A DNA stretch of 32,279 nucleotides from an uncultured Parvularculaceae bacterium. Lineage in GTDB: Bacteria; Pseudomonadota; Alphaproteobacteria; Caulobacterales; Parvularculaceae. A program made the translations under genes and the position numbers. The first letter of the stretch is position 1, and every line of letters starts with the position of its first letter. Below the pieces are notes generated by a model. The model was given only the letters and a program-made list of their open reading frames with translations. It had not been told where the DNA came from and ran no database searches. Below, in pieces: positions 8,057 through 17,724 of the stretch. The DNA lies in NCBI GenBank assembly GCA_938015425.1, contig CALLPQ010000172.1, forward strand, positions 1-32,279, read 5' to 3'.

Positions 8057-9598
8057 ATGAGCCATTCATTTTTATCAAAAAACCTTAGCCTGAAGCTTTC
8101 AATAAGTCTGAAGCCTTCAAAAAGCTTGAAGCGTGGGATAATTCTATCGCGTTCACCCCTCAAAATTGGTAAAAGCTTAATGGTCGTTTCCGGCCTTATG
8201 GTTGGCTTGCAAATGTTGGGTTTGCAAAATATTAACGCCTACGCACAAGAAAGTGATCCTGCCAAATTGTCCTTAGCCGCTGGATATAAAGCGACGTTTA
8301 CATGCTCGTCAGTTTTTAATTCAGGGCGCTCGGTGGCGCAAATCAATAATGATGAGTTAAATCGTATCTATCCGGATTATCGCGAGGCATTGGCGCAATT
8401 ACCATCAGCGGTGATTGATCGGGATGCGAAGACCGTAAGTGTTAAATTTGCTGATGCTTTCCCACCACGAGTTTCGTTATATCGTGGCCGGTTTGGATGT
8501 ACGCAATTACCAACGGGAAGTGATGTTGCCAGTTTTAAAAACGCAAATCCGCTACCCGCGGTTGATATAGAAACAACCCCACTCAGCAAACGTGATTGGC
8601 CCGTTGGAGATAAGGTTAAGGGTCGGTTATTCTCGAAAACCAGAGCGGGACGGGGCTTGCGGGCTAAAGTAGAAGATGCATTTGACCGTGAAACTTATGG
8701 GGAAGGTACTGAAACCACAGCTGTTTTGGTGGTGCGGGATGGTAAGATCATCGCTGAAAAATACCGTGAAGGGTTTGATAAATATACCGGGCAGCGCACA
8801 TGGTCTGTAGCCAAATCAATTATGGCAAGCATATTGGGCGCGGCTGTGCACCAGAATATGATTGATGTAAAAGAAAAAGCAGGATTGGCGCAATGGTTAG
8901 CGGCGGGGGATCCACGCGGAGAGATCACTCTTGAAAACCTTCTTCACATGGGAAGCGGGCTTGATAATGGTCCGCGTGGTAACCGTACGGACGATATCTA
9001 TTTTGGCGGAGGGCGTGTGGTTGATCATGCGGTCACAAGGCGCTTGGTTGTCGCGCCAGCATCGCGTTGGTATTATGCTAATAATGATACAATGCTTGCC
9101 ATACGGGCCTTGCGAGAGCGCATGAATGATGATGAAGCCTTTGCAAAGTTTCCCTATGAAAGTGTTTTGAATAAAATAGGGATGAATAAAACTTTTCTGG
9201 AAACCGACTGGAACGGCGATTTTATTCTTTCCAGTCAGGTCTATACGACGTCGCGCGACTTGGCCCGCTTGGGTTTGCTTTACCTTAATGACGGTGTCTG
9301 GAATGGGGAGCGTATTCTAGCTGAAGGGTGGAGCGAATATGTGGCAACGCCTGCTCCGGTGCAACCCCCCAACCGCCGTGATGGGTCTAAACGATTTGGC
9401 TATGGTGCGCAGTTTTGGTTGCTGGGTGGTTTTGAAGGTTTGCCGGAAGACACGTACGCAGCGCTTGGCAATCGTGGGCAATATTTGATTATTATCCCCT
9501 CTAAAAACATACTGGTCATTCGCCGCGGATTTGACGATAATGGCGGCGCGCAATTCGATATTGCGAAATTTGCCAGCGATATATTGAAATCTTTATAG
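8057..9598 (+). CDS. serine hydrolase, class C beta-lactamase-like, exported
   Basis: SxxK in WSVAKSIMAS, YxN in WYYANND; hydrophobic signal-like segment LMVVSGLMVGLQMLG after a basic N-terminus. Confidence 0.9.
   Translation: MSHSFLSKNLSLKLSISLKPSKSLKRGIILSRSPLKIGKSLMVVSGLMVGLQMLGLQNINAYAQESDPAKLSLAAGYKATFTCSSVFNSGRSVAQINNDELNRIYPDYREALAQLPSAVIDRDAKTVSVKFADAFPPRVSLYRGRFGCTQLPTGSDVASFKNANPLPAVDIETTPLSKRDWPVGDKVKGRLFSKTRAGRGLRAKVEDAFDRETYGEGTETTAVLVVRDGKIIAEKYREGFDKYTGQRTWSVAKSIMASILGAAVHQNMIDVKEKAGLAQWLAAGDPRGEITLENLLHMGSGLDNGPRGNRTDDIYFGGGRVVDHAVTRRLVVAPASRWYYANNDTMLAIRALRERMNDDEAFAKFPYESVLNKIGMNKTFLETDWNGDFILSSQVYTTSRDLARLGLLYLNDGVWNGERILAEGWSEYVATPAPVQPPNRRDGSKRFGYGAQFWLLGGFEGLPEDTYAALGNRGQYLIIIPSKNILVIRRGFDDNGGAQFDIAKFASDILKSL
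8087..8140 (+). repeat. 18-bp tandem repeat within CDS, 3 units encoding SLKLSI/SLKPSK/SLKRGI
   Basis: agcctgaagctttcaata / agtctgaagccttcaaaa / agcttgaagcgtgggata. Confidence 0.8.
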
Positions 9599-9617
9599 AT
9601 GAGTTTGAAGTAAAATT

Positions 9618-10520
9618 TTAAATCGCGCAACTTGCTTGATGAGCCAATGTCACTTTTGAAGCTGGTGCGCGGTTTAATTTTTGGGATATCCAAATGCTGA
9701 TTTCTCTCATCAAATCAAGATTGACTCCGGTTTTAAAGCCGGACCCCTCTAGCATATAAATGACGTCTTCGCTGGCCACATTGCCGGAAGCACCGGGCGC
9801 ATAAGGGCAGCCCCCAAGTCCTGAAACGGATGTATCAAAAGTGCGGATATCATGTTCAAGACTAGCGTGAATATTAGCTAATGATTGTCCGTATGTGTCG
9901 TGAAAATGCCCGGCAATCGCGCCCGCGGGGATCTCTTTGGTGATGGCGTCCATTAATTGATTTGTTTTACCCGCTGTGCCAACACCGATTGTATCCCCTA
10001 AAGATATTTCGTAACACCCCATTTCATACAAGGCTTTGGCAACTTTTATGACATCCTTTATGGCTATCTCGCCTTCATAGGGGCAGCCTAAAACGCAGCT
10101 TACATATCCGCGCACTTTAACATCGTCGGCTTTTGCCCGCTCTAGCACGGGCTTAAACCGTTCAAGGCTTTCTTCTATCGTGGCATTAATATTTTTCTTG
10201 CTAAAACTCTGGGATGCAGCAGCAAAGATGGCGACATGATCGGCTTTGTTGTCGATTGCTTTTTCATATCCTTTTAAATTCGGGGTTAATACCGGATATG
10301 AAATATCGGGATTGCGGGTGATCTTTTGCATCACTTCATCCGTACTCGCCATTTGCGGTACCCATTTGGGTGACACGAACGCGCCTGCCTCGATAATAGA
10401 AAGGCCGGTTTGTGAAAGGCGGTTTATCAGGTCAATTTTTAGATCAGGGGGTATGGTTTGTTTTTCATTTTGCAGGCCATCGCGCGGGCCGACTTCAACT
10501 AAAGTTATTTGATCACTCAT
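9618..10520 (-). CDS. mvaB: hydroxymethylglutaryl-CoA lyase
   Basis: VEVGPRDGLQNEK, SPKWVPQMA, GHFHDTYGQSLANI, DTSVSGLGGCPYAPGASGNVASED. Confidence 0.95.
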   Translation of the reverse strand: MSDQITLVEVGPRDGLQNEKQTIPPDLKIDLINRLSQTGLSIIEAGAFVSPKWVPQMASTDEVMQKITRNPDISYPVLTPNLKGYEKAIDNKADHVAIFAAASQSFSKKNINATIEESLERFKPVLERAKADDVKVRGYVSCVLGCPYEGEIAIKDVIKVAKALYEMGCYEISLGDTIGVGTAGKTNQLMDAITKEIPAGAIAGHFHDTYGQSLANIHASLEHDIRTFDTSVSGLGGCPYAPGASGNVASEDVIYMLEGSGFKTGVNLDLMREISIWISQKLNRAPASKVTLAHQASCAI

Positions 10521-10539
10521 ATGATTTACCTTTGCCGTA

Positions 10540-11349
10540 TTACGCTTTAACCCAATTCGGTTTTCTTTTTTCCAGATAGGCGCTTATGCCTTCTCGACCC
10601 TCGGGGCTGGCGCGTAACGCGGCGATGCGGGTTGCGGTTTCATCGGTCAATTTATGATCAATGGGTTCAAAGGCCACAGTGCGGATTAAATCTTTTGCGT
10701 GGGTTTGGGCGCTGGGTGCGCAAACCAAAAGGTCAGCGACTGTTTCTTCCAGACTTGCTTCTAACTGGACTGGCATTACCACTTTATGGACAAGTTCGAT
10801 GCGGCGGGCGGTTGTGGCATCAAAGCGTTCCCCTGTTAGAAAAAACCGCCTTGCTTGGCGCACGCCGATGGCTTCGATCACATAGGGTGAAATCACTGCG
10901 GGAATAAGACCCACACGCACTTCCGATAAAGCAAAGAAGGCATCCTCACTAGCAATGGCAATGTCGCACGCAGCGATAAGCCCAAGTCCCCCGCCAATGG
11001 CAGGGCCATTGACAAGTGCAATGGTCGGTTTGGGGGCGTTATAAATGGAATCAAGCATATGGGCGAGGCGGCGTGCGTCATCTTTATTTTCAGCTGGCGA
11101 ATATTGGGCAACCCGTTTCATCATGTTCAAGTCTGCGCCAGCAGAAAACGCTTTACCGGCACCTGTTAGAACGATCACCCTTACATCTTCATTGTTGGAA
11201 AGTTGACCCATTGTGTCGCAGATCTGACCAATCATTTCTTCGTTAAAGGCATTGCGAATTTCAGGATTGTTTAAGGTGACCCTAGCGATGCCATTTTGAT
11301 CGATAGAGGTAATCACGAAGTCTTGGGACATTGAGGAACTTCCAGTCAT
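10540..11349 (-). CDS. enoyl-CoA hydratase/isomerase family protein (methylglutaconyl-CoA hydratase-like)
   Basis: Crotonase motifs GAGKAFSAGADLNMM and GPAIGGGLGLIAACDIAIA; next to HMG-CoA lyase. Confidence 0.9.
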   Translation of the reverse strand: MTGSSSMSQDFVITSIDQNGIARVTLNNPEIRNAFNEEMIGQICDTMGQLSNNEDVRVIVLTGAGKAFSAGADLNMMKRVAQYSPAENKDDARRLAHMLDSIYNAPKPTIALVNGPAIGGGLGLIAACDIAIASEDAFFALSEVRVGLIPAVISPYVIEAIGVRQARRFFLTGERFDATTARRIELVHKVVMPVQLEASLEETVADLLVCAPSAQTHAKDLIRTVAFEPIDHKLTDETATRIAALRASPEGREGISAYLEKRKPNWVKA

Positions 11350-11407
11350 ATTTTTTAATAATAAGGGGTTTTTAAATATAGGAGATATTTAATTGTACGG
11401 GCTGGGT

Positions 11408-12019
11408 TTAATATTGGTGCCATAAAATAAGTCGGGCGAAAATTGCCATTAGGGAGATAATAATCCATGCCGATAACCGGAAACGAAGTTTGCCATACCA
11501 TTTTGGCCAGACACCGCGCCCGCTTAAAGTCATATCGCGAAAGTAAAGCCACGAAAACACGCAAACCAATAATATGGCCCGCCATGCCGGTTGTATAGAG
11601 ATAAAGAAATATCCTTGAGGTATAATAGCCAGCCACGCAATAGCACTTATCATCATATCGGGCAGGTAAGATGCAATAGATTTTTGTTTTTTTGAAAGAC
11701 TATTGCCGCTACCCATACCGGCTAGGTAAGACGCGGTTATCGCTGCATAAAATAATGTCCCTTGTGCGATAATAAGCGCACGCCCCGTTTGTAAAATCCA
11801 TGGACTTAACCACACACATAAAACCCCGAAACCAAAGGGGATTAACGCAATATAACCAAGCCGGACAAGGGCATGATTTATTTTAATTTCTTTATCGTTT
11901 GATGATGGTGATAGATTATGCATGGATATTCTCCGCACTGCTAACATCATAGTATGTATGCGTTCTAGAAATCGGGCCGCGTGGTAGTATAATGGCTTTC
12001 GAGTGCATACCGTTTTCAA
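11408..12019 (-). CDS. DUF3429-like small membrane protein
   Basis: Multiple TM segments; NHALVRLGYIALIPFGFGVLCVW resembles DUF3429. Real start may be the ATG at about 11923 (MHNLSPSSNDKE). Confidence 0.65.
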   Translation of the reverse strand: MKTVCTRKPLYYHAARFLERIHTMMLAVRRISMHNLSPSSNDKEIKINHALVRLGYIALIPFGFGVLCVWLSPWILQTGRALIIAQGTLFYAAITASYLAGMGSGNSLSKKQKSIASYLPDMMISAIAWLAIIPQGYFFISIQPAWRAILLVCVFSWLYFRDMTLSGRGVWPKWYGKLRFRLSAWIIISLMAIFARLILWHQY

Positions 12020-12029
12020 TCATTATTAA

Positions 12030-12118
12030 AAGTCTGCCATAGAATTTAAGTCCGTTATAAAACTTAAGCCATTCATTAAACTTAAACCCGCTATAAACTT
12101 AAGCCCGCTACAAAACTT
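12030..12118. repeat. 17-18-bp degenerate tandem repeat, about 5 units
   Basis: aagtctgccatagaattt / aagtccgttataaaactt / aagccattcattaaactt / aaacccgctataaactt / aagcccgctacaaaactt; the last unit overlaps the stop codon of the TIGR02186-like gene. Confidence 0.85.
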
Positions 12119-12926
12119 AGGAACGACGAAAGATCACGGAAACCACCCAACCCGCCAATAAAGATAATAAGACGCATAAAACACCATATATAAAAGAATA
12201 TTGGTGCGCAATCTCGTAGATTTGTCGCTCTATGCCGGTTTTTTTCACAGTTAGTTTGGCGCTATCTTGGCCAATAAGCGTGCCGTTGCGCCATGCGGTG
12301 ACTTCGATTGAATAGTCGCCAACGGGTGTTTGTTTTGGTAATGACAACTCAAAAGAGAATAATCCGTTTTCCAAAAACCGGACTGAATGGGCTTTGATGG
12401 CATATAAACCATCTTTTTGGGCGGTCTCGACTATCGCATTACGGATTTTATCGTCTGCGTATGTGGTTGGGTTATCATCCAGAAAAAATTTTAGATTTTT
12501 TAAATCAAACCCATATTCGATTTGCTGTTTTTCCGGCAAGATGGTGCTTAGCTCAGTTGAACTGGAAATAAAATAAAGGGTGGGTATATCGCGGATAATG
12601 GTTGACTGACCAGGAATATAAATAAGCCCTGATTGTTCAATAGGACGGATACTGATATTCTTTGAGGGCCCTTTTATCATTGCGATGATATGGGGCATGC
12701 TTGAAGTTTGACTGTGACTAGTGGTGTTATTATCTTCCCCGATGACCCCGAATAGGGTAAACTTTGCCCCTTTGAAGCTGACATTGATGTCGATATTCCT
12801 TTGGGCAAGATCAATTGTTACCGTATCAGATGGGGCTTGGCGGGCAATCCCGTTGGGGAATGTGACGACACAATATAAAATGAGGGTGCTTAAAGCAGCC
12901 ATTCGTATAATGAGGTTTTTTATCAT
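12117..12926 (-). CDS. TIGR02186-family-like membrane-anchored protein
   Basis: Signal-like N-terminus, ITYTVTV-type beta-rich body (VDINVSFKGAKFTLFGVIGE), C-terminal TM; ATGA overlap with the TauE/SafE gene as is common for this family. Confidence 0.75.
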   Translation of the reverse strand: MIKNLIIRMAALSTLILYCVVTFPNGIARQAPSDTVTIDLAQRNIDINVSFKGAKFTLFGVIGEDNNTTSHSQTSSMPHIIAMIKGPSKNISIRPIEQSGLIYIPGQSTIIRDIPTLYFISSSTELSTILPEKQQIEYGFDLKNLKFFLDDNPTTYADDKIRNAIVETAQKDGLYAIKAHSVRFLENGLFSFELSLPKQTPVGDYSIEVTAWRNGTLIGQDSAKLTVKKTGIERQIYEIAHQYSFIYGVLCVLLSLLAGWVVSVIFRRS

Positions 12927-13834
12927 ACGGCCTCAATAATAAATGGAATTGCGGGGGCGGATACAAGGCTTACTAAAAGGCGCAAGCACACCCCTAAAAC
13001 CAGAACCGCCAATAAGGCCCGTAAATATTCTGCCTTTAAATGAACGCCCGCCCGTGCGCCAATTTGCGCCCCAAGGACTCCGCCAATTAATAATAAAAGT
13101 GCAAGTACAATATCCACTGTCTGGTTTGCTGTTGCATGTAAAACTGTGGTGATCGCGGTGACAAAGATGATTTGAAAAAGCGATGTGCCAATCACCACAT
13201 TGGTTGGCATTTTCAAGATATAAATCATTGCCGGAACCATGATAAAGCCGCCGCCGACCCCCATAATGGCCGAGAGAATGCCAACCAAGATGCCCAAAAC
13301 AATAGGCGGGATCGGGCTAATATAAAGGCCGGATCGGCGAAACCGCATTGGGAAGGGAAGGGCCGCCATCCACGGTGCTGACCGTTTTCGCGACCCATAT
13401 GGGCGAACATTCTTGGTTTTGAGTAAGGTGTTGATGCTTTCTACCAGCATTAACCCGCCAATAACCCCCAAGAAAGAGACATAGGAAAGAGAGATCACCA
13501 TATCGATCTGGCCTAAAGAGCGCAGATATTTAAACAGGATAATCCCCAAAAGTGCGCCAATGGCGCCGCCGAAAACCAAAAACCCGCCCATTTGGAAATC
13601 GACGCTTTTGCGCTTTAAATGCGCAGCAACACCGGAAACCGAAGAGGCAACAATCTGGCTGGCTTCAGTACCCACGGCAACGGGGGCGGGAATACCGAAG
13701 AATATCAAAAGGGGAGTCATTAAAAAGCCACCGCCGACACCAAACATGCCGGACAGGAAACCAACGCCGCCGCCCATTGCCATAACAATAAAAGGGTCGA
13801 CCGGCATCTCCGCAATGGGGAGATAAATCTGCAT
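12923..13834 (-). CDS. sulfite exporter TauE/SafE family protein
   Basis: Two-fold repeat of GGGVGFLSGMFGVGGGFLMTPLL and GILVGILSAIMGVGGGFIMVPAMIY; multiple TM segments. Confidence 0.93.
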   Translation of the reverse strand: MQIYLPIAEMPVDPFIVMAMGGGVGFLSGMFGVGGGFLMTPLLIFFGIPAPVAVGTEASQIVASSVSGVAAHLKRKSVDFQMGGFLVFGGAIGALLGIILFKYLRSLGQIDMVISLSYVSFLGVIGGLMLVESINTLLKTKNVRPYGSRKRSAPWMAALPFPMRFRRSGLYISPIPPIVLGILVGILSAIMGVGGGFIMVPAMIYILKMPTNVVIGTSLFQIIFVTAITTVLHATANQTVDIVLALLLLIGGVLGAQIGARAGVHLKAEYLRALLAVLVLGVCLRLLVSLVSAPAIPFIIEAV

Positions 13835-13841
13835 TGTGTGC

Positions 13842-13890
13842 TTTTAAAACGACTGGCCCCAATCAACAATGGGTAAATGTCGTTTTTTTA
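13842..13890 (-). terminator. intrinsic terminator-like hairpin after the PodJ-like gene
   Basis: AAAACGAC (13846-13853) pairs with GTCGTTTT (13879-13886), inner CCCA/TGGG pairing; T-run on the minus-strand 3' side (TTTTAAAAG). Confidence 0.55.
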
Positions 13891-13902
13891 TAATAATCTT
13901 GA

Positions 13903-16900
13903 TTATTGAGAAAGGTTTTGGTTTGCCTGCGTATTGACCGGATTGCTGCGCCATTTATTAACGTCAATATTAATTCTTTCTCTTTGTCCTCGGCTTAACC
14001 GTGCAGATAAAGCGGCAGATTTTGCACCCGCTTGGCCGTCGCCATTTAATGAAGCAAGTGCATACCAGTAATAGGCTTTTTCAATATCTTGAATGCCTTG
14101 AGGGTCATTGCCAAGACCTGGATCATAAATTGCGCCAAGGTTAAACTGGGAATCAAGAAATCCGAAATTTGCGGCTTTTTCGAACCAGCTAATGGCCGTT
14201 GTGATATCGGCGCTACCGCCTTCACCTTCTGCATATAGATAGGCAAGGCGATGCATTGCATAGACATTGCCGGCTGTTGCTGCGCGAAGGAACCATTTTC
14301 TGGATTCTACTGCATTTTTCTCGGTAAAATTACCATTCTTGTAATATTCTGCGAGCTGGAATTGAGCAGGAGGATATCCTAAAAGAGCTGCATTGCGAAG
14401 GTCGTTAAAGGCATCTGATGCGACTTCACCAGTTGGGTTGGTGTTCAAAATCTCAACGCTTTGGGTAAATAATGTTTCAGGGCGCGTTGTCGGGTCTACA
14501 GCTGACGGGACGCTGACCTCGTTAGGGTCAAATGGCGTGGTTGAGCCAAGCGGAGCACCAAGTGTGACACTGTCGGTCCCATCAATCCTTGCATTATTGA
14601 TGTTTGGTCGGGTCCTATTAGGGGTGCCGACGGGGGTCGTGCCCCTACTTGTATCAGCAGTACTGATCGTCGGGATGGATGATGAAGGGGCAGGCTTGTT
14701 GAAAAGGAAGGGTAGAGCAATTTTGTAAACAGCAAACAAGGCGAGCGCTAATATCGTAAAGCCGATTAATGCAGCGGATAATAGCGTTAGCGACCCATGA
14801 GGTGTGATGAAAGAGCGTTGTAATAAGCCTCTATCATCATCAATTTCCGCGTCAATAACCCGATTACGACTAATGATGTTTACGCCAGATGTATCTTCAT
14901 CGTTTAGTGTGTCATTTTTTTTTTTAGATGCTCTGCCTGAGGGAATATCGGACTGGGTTTTGCGTTTTTTAAGAAACGTTCCCTTAAGGTTAGCCATTAA
15001 ACCATGGTGTTCTTCTTCGTCATCATTATAGCGATCGTCACGATAGTTGGCACTGTGAGCGGTTATTTTATTTTGTTCCTGGTCTTTGCTTGCCTTTAAG
15101 GTATTTGCTTCACGTTTTTTACGGGCACGTGCCGCTAATATTGCTTTTTGCTTCGGGGTTAGTTTAGCAACATCAAGCCGTCCATCAGAGGTGCGAGGAA
15201 GGGGACCAAGTGTTGCTTTTTGGCGCGCTGGTTGTGTTTTTCTCTGTTCTTCCTGTGCCGCCTCTGCCCGTGTTTGCGCCCGTGCTTGCGCCGGTACTTG
15301 CCTATGTGTTTCCGCCTGTGCTTCTACCTGCGTATCTTGAGGAGGGTTATTACTGACTGATGGGTTTTGCTGGTTTGTTTGCTGATTTAAAGGTTGTGTG
15401 ATTGTTTCATTGACACTTGAAAAAGGGTCAAACCCGTCATCAGCTTCATTTAACTGATTATCAATATCTGCCTGACTGCCTGATTTATACTCTTCCGGCT
15501 CGAACTCTTCCAATCCCGGTTCAGCACTATTGTCATCTAAAATCTGGTTGATTTCTGCCCTGATGGTTTCGTTTTCATCGTCGGCAAGGGACAATGCATC
15601 ATTATTATAGTCCGGTGTCGCTGGCTCCGGAGTACCAAGCTCCTGAGTGGGTTCATTGTCATAAAAATCGTTGAGCTCGAATGCATCATTGATTGTATTA
15701 TCAATCTCGCTGTTATGAGGAGTGGATTGATGGTCTAGAACGCTTTCCACCGTAAGGTCTTCCTCTTCTTCGTAGAGAGAACCCTTTGCAGCAGCCGTCA
15801 TATGGGATTGGGTGTTAGAGTGAGCATCCGTTAGCGGAGTAGATTGTTCATCAGGGTTTTGTGTATTGCCAAAATTACCTTCTTGATTGTCATCTTCGAA
15901 ATCAAAATCCCCTAATCCGATACTTTCAGCGCTGGTTTGCTCTAGGCTTTCATCAAGATCCAGATCGTTGTCGAGAGTGTTTGTGGGTTTAACCTCTGCG
16001 CTAGTAGTTTGCTGATTAGAAGATTGATTGGCAAGATGTTCCCCGATCTGGGTAGCAATCAATGATTTAATTGTCGCTTGATCAATCTGTTTAGGTTCGG
16101 CCGCCTTGTGGGATACTTGCCCGCGCAAGCTGGTCATGAGGTCGGTTACTTTTTGCAATCCTTCAGCGTTACGCTGTTCTGCTGCATCGATTTGGTCATT
16201 GAGTTTGCTAATTAAAGTTTCGAGGGAGCGTATCTGATCCCCGCCGCGCTTAATCTCATCGCCCAGAACTCTTAATCTTTTGCCGGTTCGCTCGGCAAAA
16301 TGGGGATCTTCAATATGGCCGTCATTCTCCCCGTTTTCAGGTGTTTTATCTGTTTTTTCGTTTTGCTGGCTCTCGATTGTATCAAGGCGTGCATCAAGGG
16401 TTTTTATTGAGCTGACGATTTGCAATAAAGAGGCTTTAGTCTGTTTATCTTTTTCATCGCTAATTTCGGGTGAGGCTTTACCACTTGGTTTAGCCGAGAG
16501 CTTTGCGTTGATATCGTTTAGACACGCAGTCATGTCTTTTTGGCTCTGCTCATTAGCCTCAATTCTAGTCAGCGACGTTTTGTGGCTGGTTTCGAACTGT
16601 ACCGCCATTTGCCCAACAGCTTTTTCAAGTGCTCGCAAGGCCTCAATTCTGTTACGATCGTTGGTTTTTTCTTCTAATTTATTCAGGCGCGCCAATAGAT
16701 CAGGGTCCGTACCAGCATTATCGAGGTTTGATTTAATGCCCTGATTTGTGTTTTTCTCTAGCCCCTCCAGCCTTTGAGCAAGGCCGGAGATGTTTTTCTC
16801 CACAGTGTCGGCTTGTTTTTTATTGTTTTCTTCGTTTTTTATAAGCTGGTCGTTAAGGTGGCTGATGGCGACGACCAATTCTTTGGTCAGTCCTTCATTT

Positions 16901-17049
16901 TGCCCGCTTTGTGCGGCTTCTGCGATGGCTTGGTTGAGCCATTCGCCAACGGTTTTACCTTCTTTACGTGCCGCTTCCTTCGCGGTTTCACGTGAGTCGC
17001 GGGCAATGCCTTTGACGCTCCATGGTGCATTGGACTTCATATTTGCCAC
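13903..17049 (-). CDS. PodJ-like localization/polarity protein with coiled-coil N-terminal half, acidic disordered region, one TM and C-terminal SEL1/TPR-like repeats
   Basis: N-term APWSVKGIARDSRETAKEAARKEGKTVGEWLNQAI; heptad-rich region; TM LTLLSAALIGFTILALALFAVYKI; SEL1 repeats GYPPAQFQLAEYYKNG, GNVYAMHRLAYLYAEGEGG, GFLDSQFNLGAIYDPG. Confidence 0.88.
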   Translation of the reverse strand: MANMKSNAPWSVKGIARDSRETAKEAARKEGKTVGEWLNQAIAEAAQSGQNEGLTKELVVAISHLNDQLIKNEENNKKQADTVEKNISGLAQRLEGLEKNTNQGIKSNLDNAGTDPDLLARLNKLEEKTNDRNRIEALRALEKAVGQMAVQFETSHKTSLTRIEANEQSQKDMTACLNDINAKLSAKPSGKASPEISDEKDKQTKASLLQIVSSIKTLDARLDTIESQQNEKTDKTPENGENDGHIEDPHFAERTGKRLRVLGDEIKRGGDQIRSLETLISKLNDQIDAAEQRNAEGLQKVTDLMTSLRGQVSHKAAEPKQIDQATIKSLIATQIGEHLANQSSNQQTTSAEVKPTNTLDNDLDLDESLEQTSAESIGLGDFDFEDDNQEGNFGNTQNPDEQSTPLTDAHSNTQSHMTAAAKGSLYEEEEDLTVESVLDHQSTPHNSEIDNTINDAFELNDFYDNEPTQELGTPEPATPDYNNDALSLADDENETIRAEINQILDDNSAEPGLEEFEPEEYKSGSQADIDNQLNEADDGFDPFSSVNETITQPLNQQTNQQNPSVSNNPPQDTQVEAQAETHRQVPAQARAQTRAEAAQEEQRKTQPARQKATLGPLPRTSDGRLDVAKLTPKQKAILAARARKKREANTLKASKDQEQNKITAHSANYRDDRYNDDEEEHHGLMANLKGTFLKKRKTQSDIPSGRASKKKNDTLNDEDTSGVNIISRNRVIDAEIDDDRGLLQRSFITPHGSLTLLSAALIGFTILALALFAVYKIALPFLFNKPAPSSSIPTISTADTSRGTTPVGTPNRTRPNINNARIDGTDSVTLGAPLGSTTPFDPNEVSVPSAVDPTTRPETLFTQSVEILNTNPTGEVASDAFNDLRNAALLGYPPAQFQLAEYYKNGNFTEKNAVESRKWFLRAATAGNVYAMHRLAYLYAEGEGGSADITTAISWFEKAANFGFLDSQFNLGAIYDPGLGNDPQGIQDIEKAYYWYALASLNGDGQAGAKSAALSARLSRGQRERINIDVNKWRSNPVNTQANQNLSQ

Positions 17050-17184
17050 CGAATCATTTCCTTGCAGCTAGAATATCAATAAAACTAGACGGCATAAAAT
17101 TTTATATAAAGAATTTAATCGGTAAGGTGCTTCGGGCAATTCGCAAAGGGAAAATACGATTTTTATACATATTATATGAAATAG

Positions 17185-17216
17185 TTTTCCCGAATAATGT
17201 TTTTCCCGAATAATGT
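17185..17216. repeat. perfect 16-bp tandem duplication (ttttcccgaataatgt x2)
   Basis: Identical units 17185-17200 and 17201-17216. Confidence 0.95.
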
Positions 17217-17724
17217 AGAGCGGCAAGTTTAGCGATCTTGATGGGGTATTTTACAAAATAATAATCACCTTCACTCGTAAAGCGATTACCACCTCACGGT
17301 CAAGTCACCGGGCTTTATTCGGCGATCTTTGATAGTAATTTTTATACAGTGATTTTTGCATTAAGATCATGGGACCCGATATGGCTTGGGATATTGGTGA
17401 ATTTAAGGATTGTTATATGGAGGGTAGATTATCTGCCTTAAGCTGAAATTGTACTGCTTATAGCGCTTTGCGGATCTTCAATGTTTATCTATTGTAAAAG
17501 GTTCGGAATATATACGGGATATTGGCATTGTTTTGTGACAATGTTCAGTAACCATGACTTAATATTAATGGCTTGGACCCAAAGTTAGGAATTTAATGAT
17601 CAGTTCTAAACCGTTGATCAAGAATAATTTAGTAAAACAATAGTTTAGGGCCATTTGTTTGGGGGAGTAAGTCCCGGATAAGAATGGCGAAGATGATAGA
17701 GAATATTTAGAAGGAAAGTCCCAA

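Noticed and set aside
12030-12118. Possible CRISPR array
   Set aside because: Units are directly contiguous with no unique spacers and are degenerate; no cas genes.
13903-17071. Several plus-strand ORFs of 70-154 aa antisense to the PodJ-like gene (e.g. 16280-16744)
   Set aside because: Antisense to a long supported CDS; Ser/Phe/Val-rich shadow translations of an acidic, Lys/Asp-rich gene.
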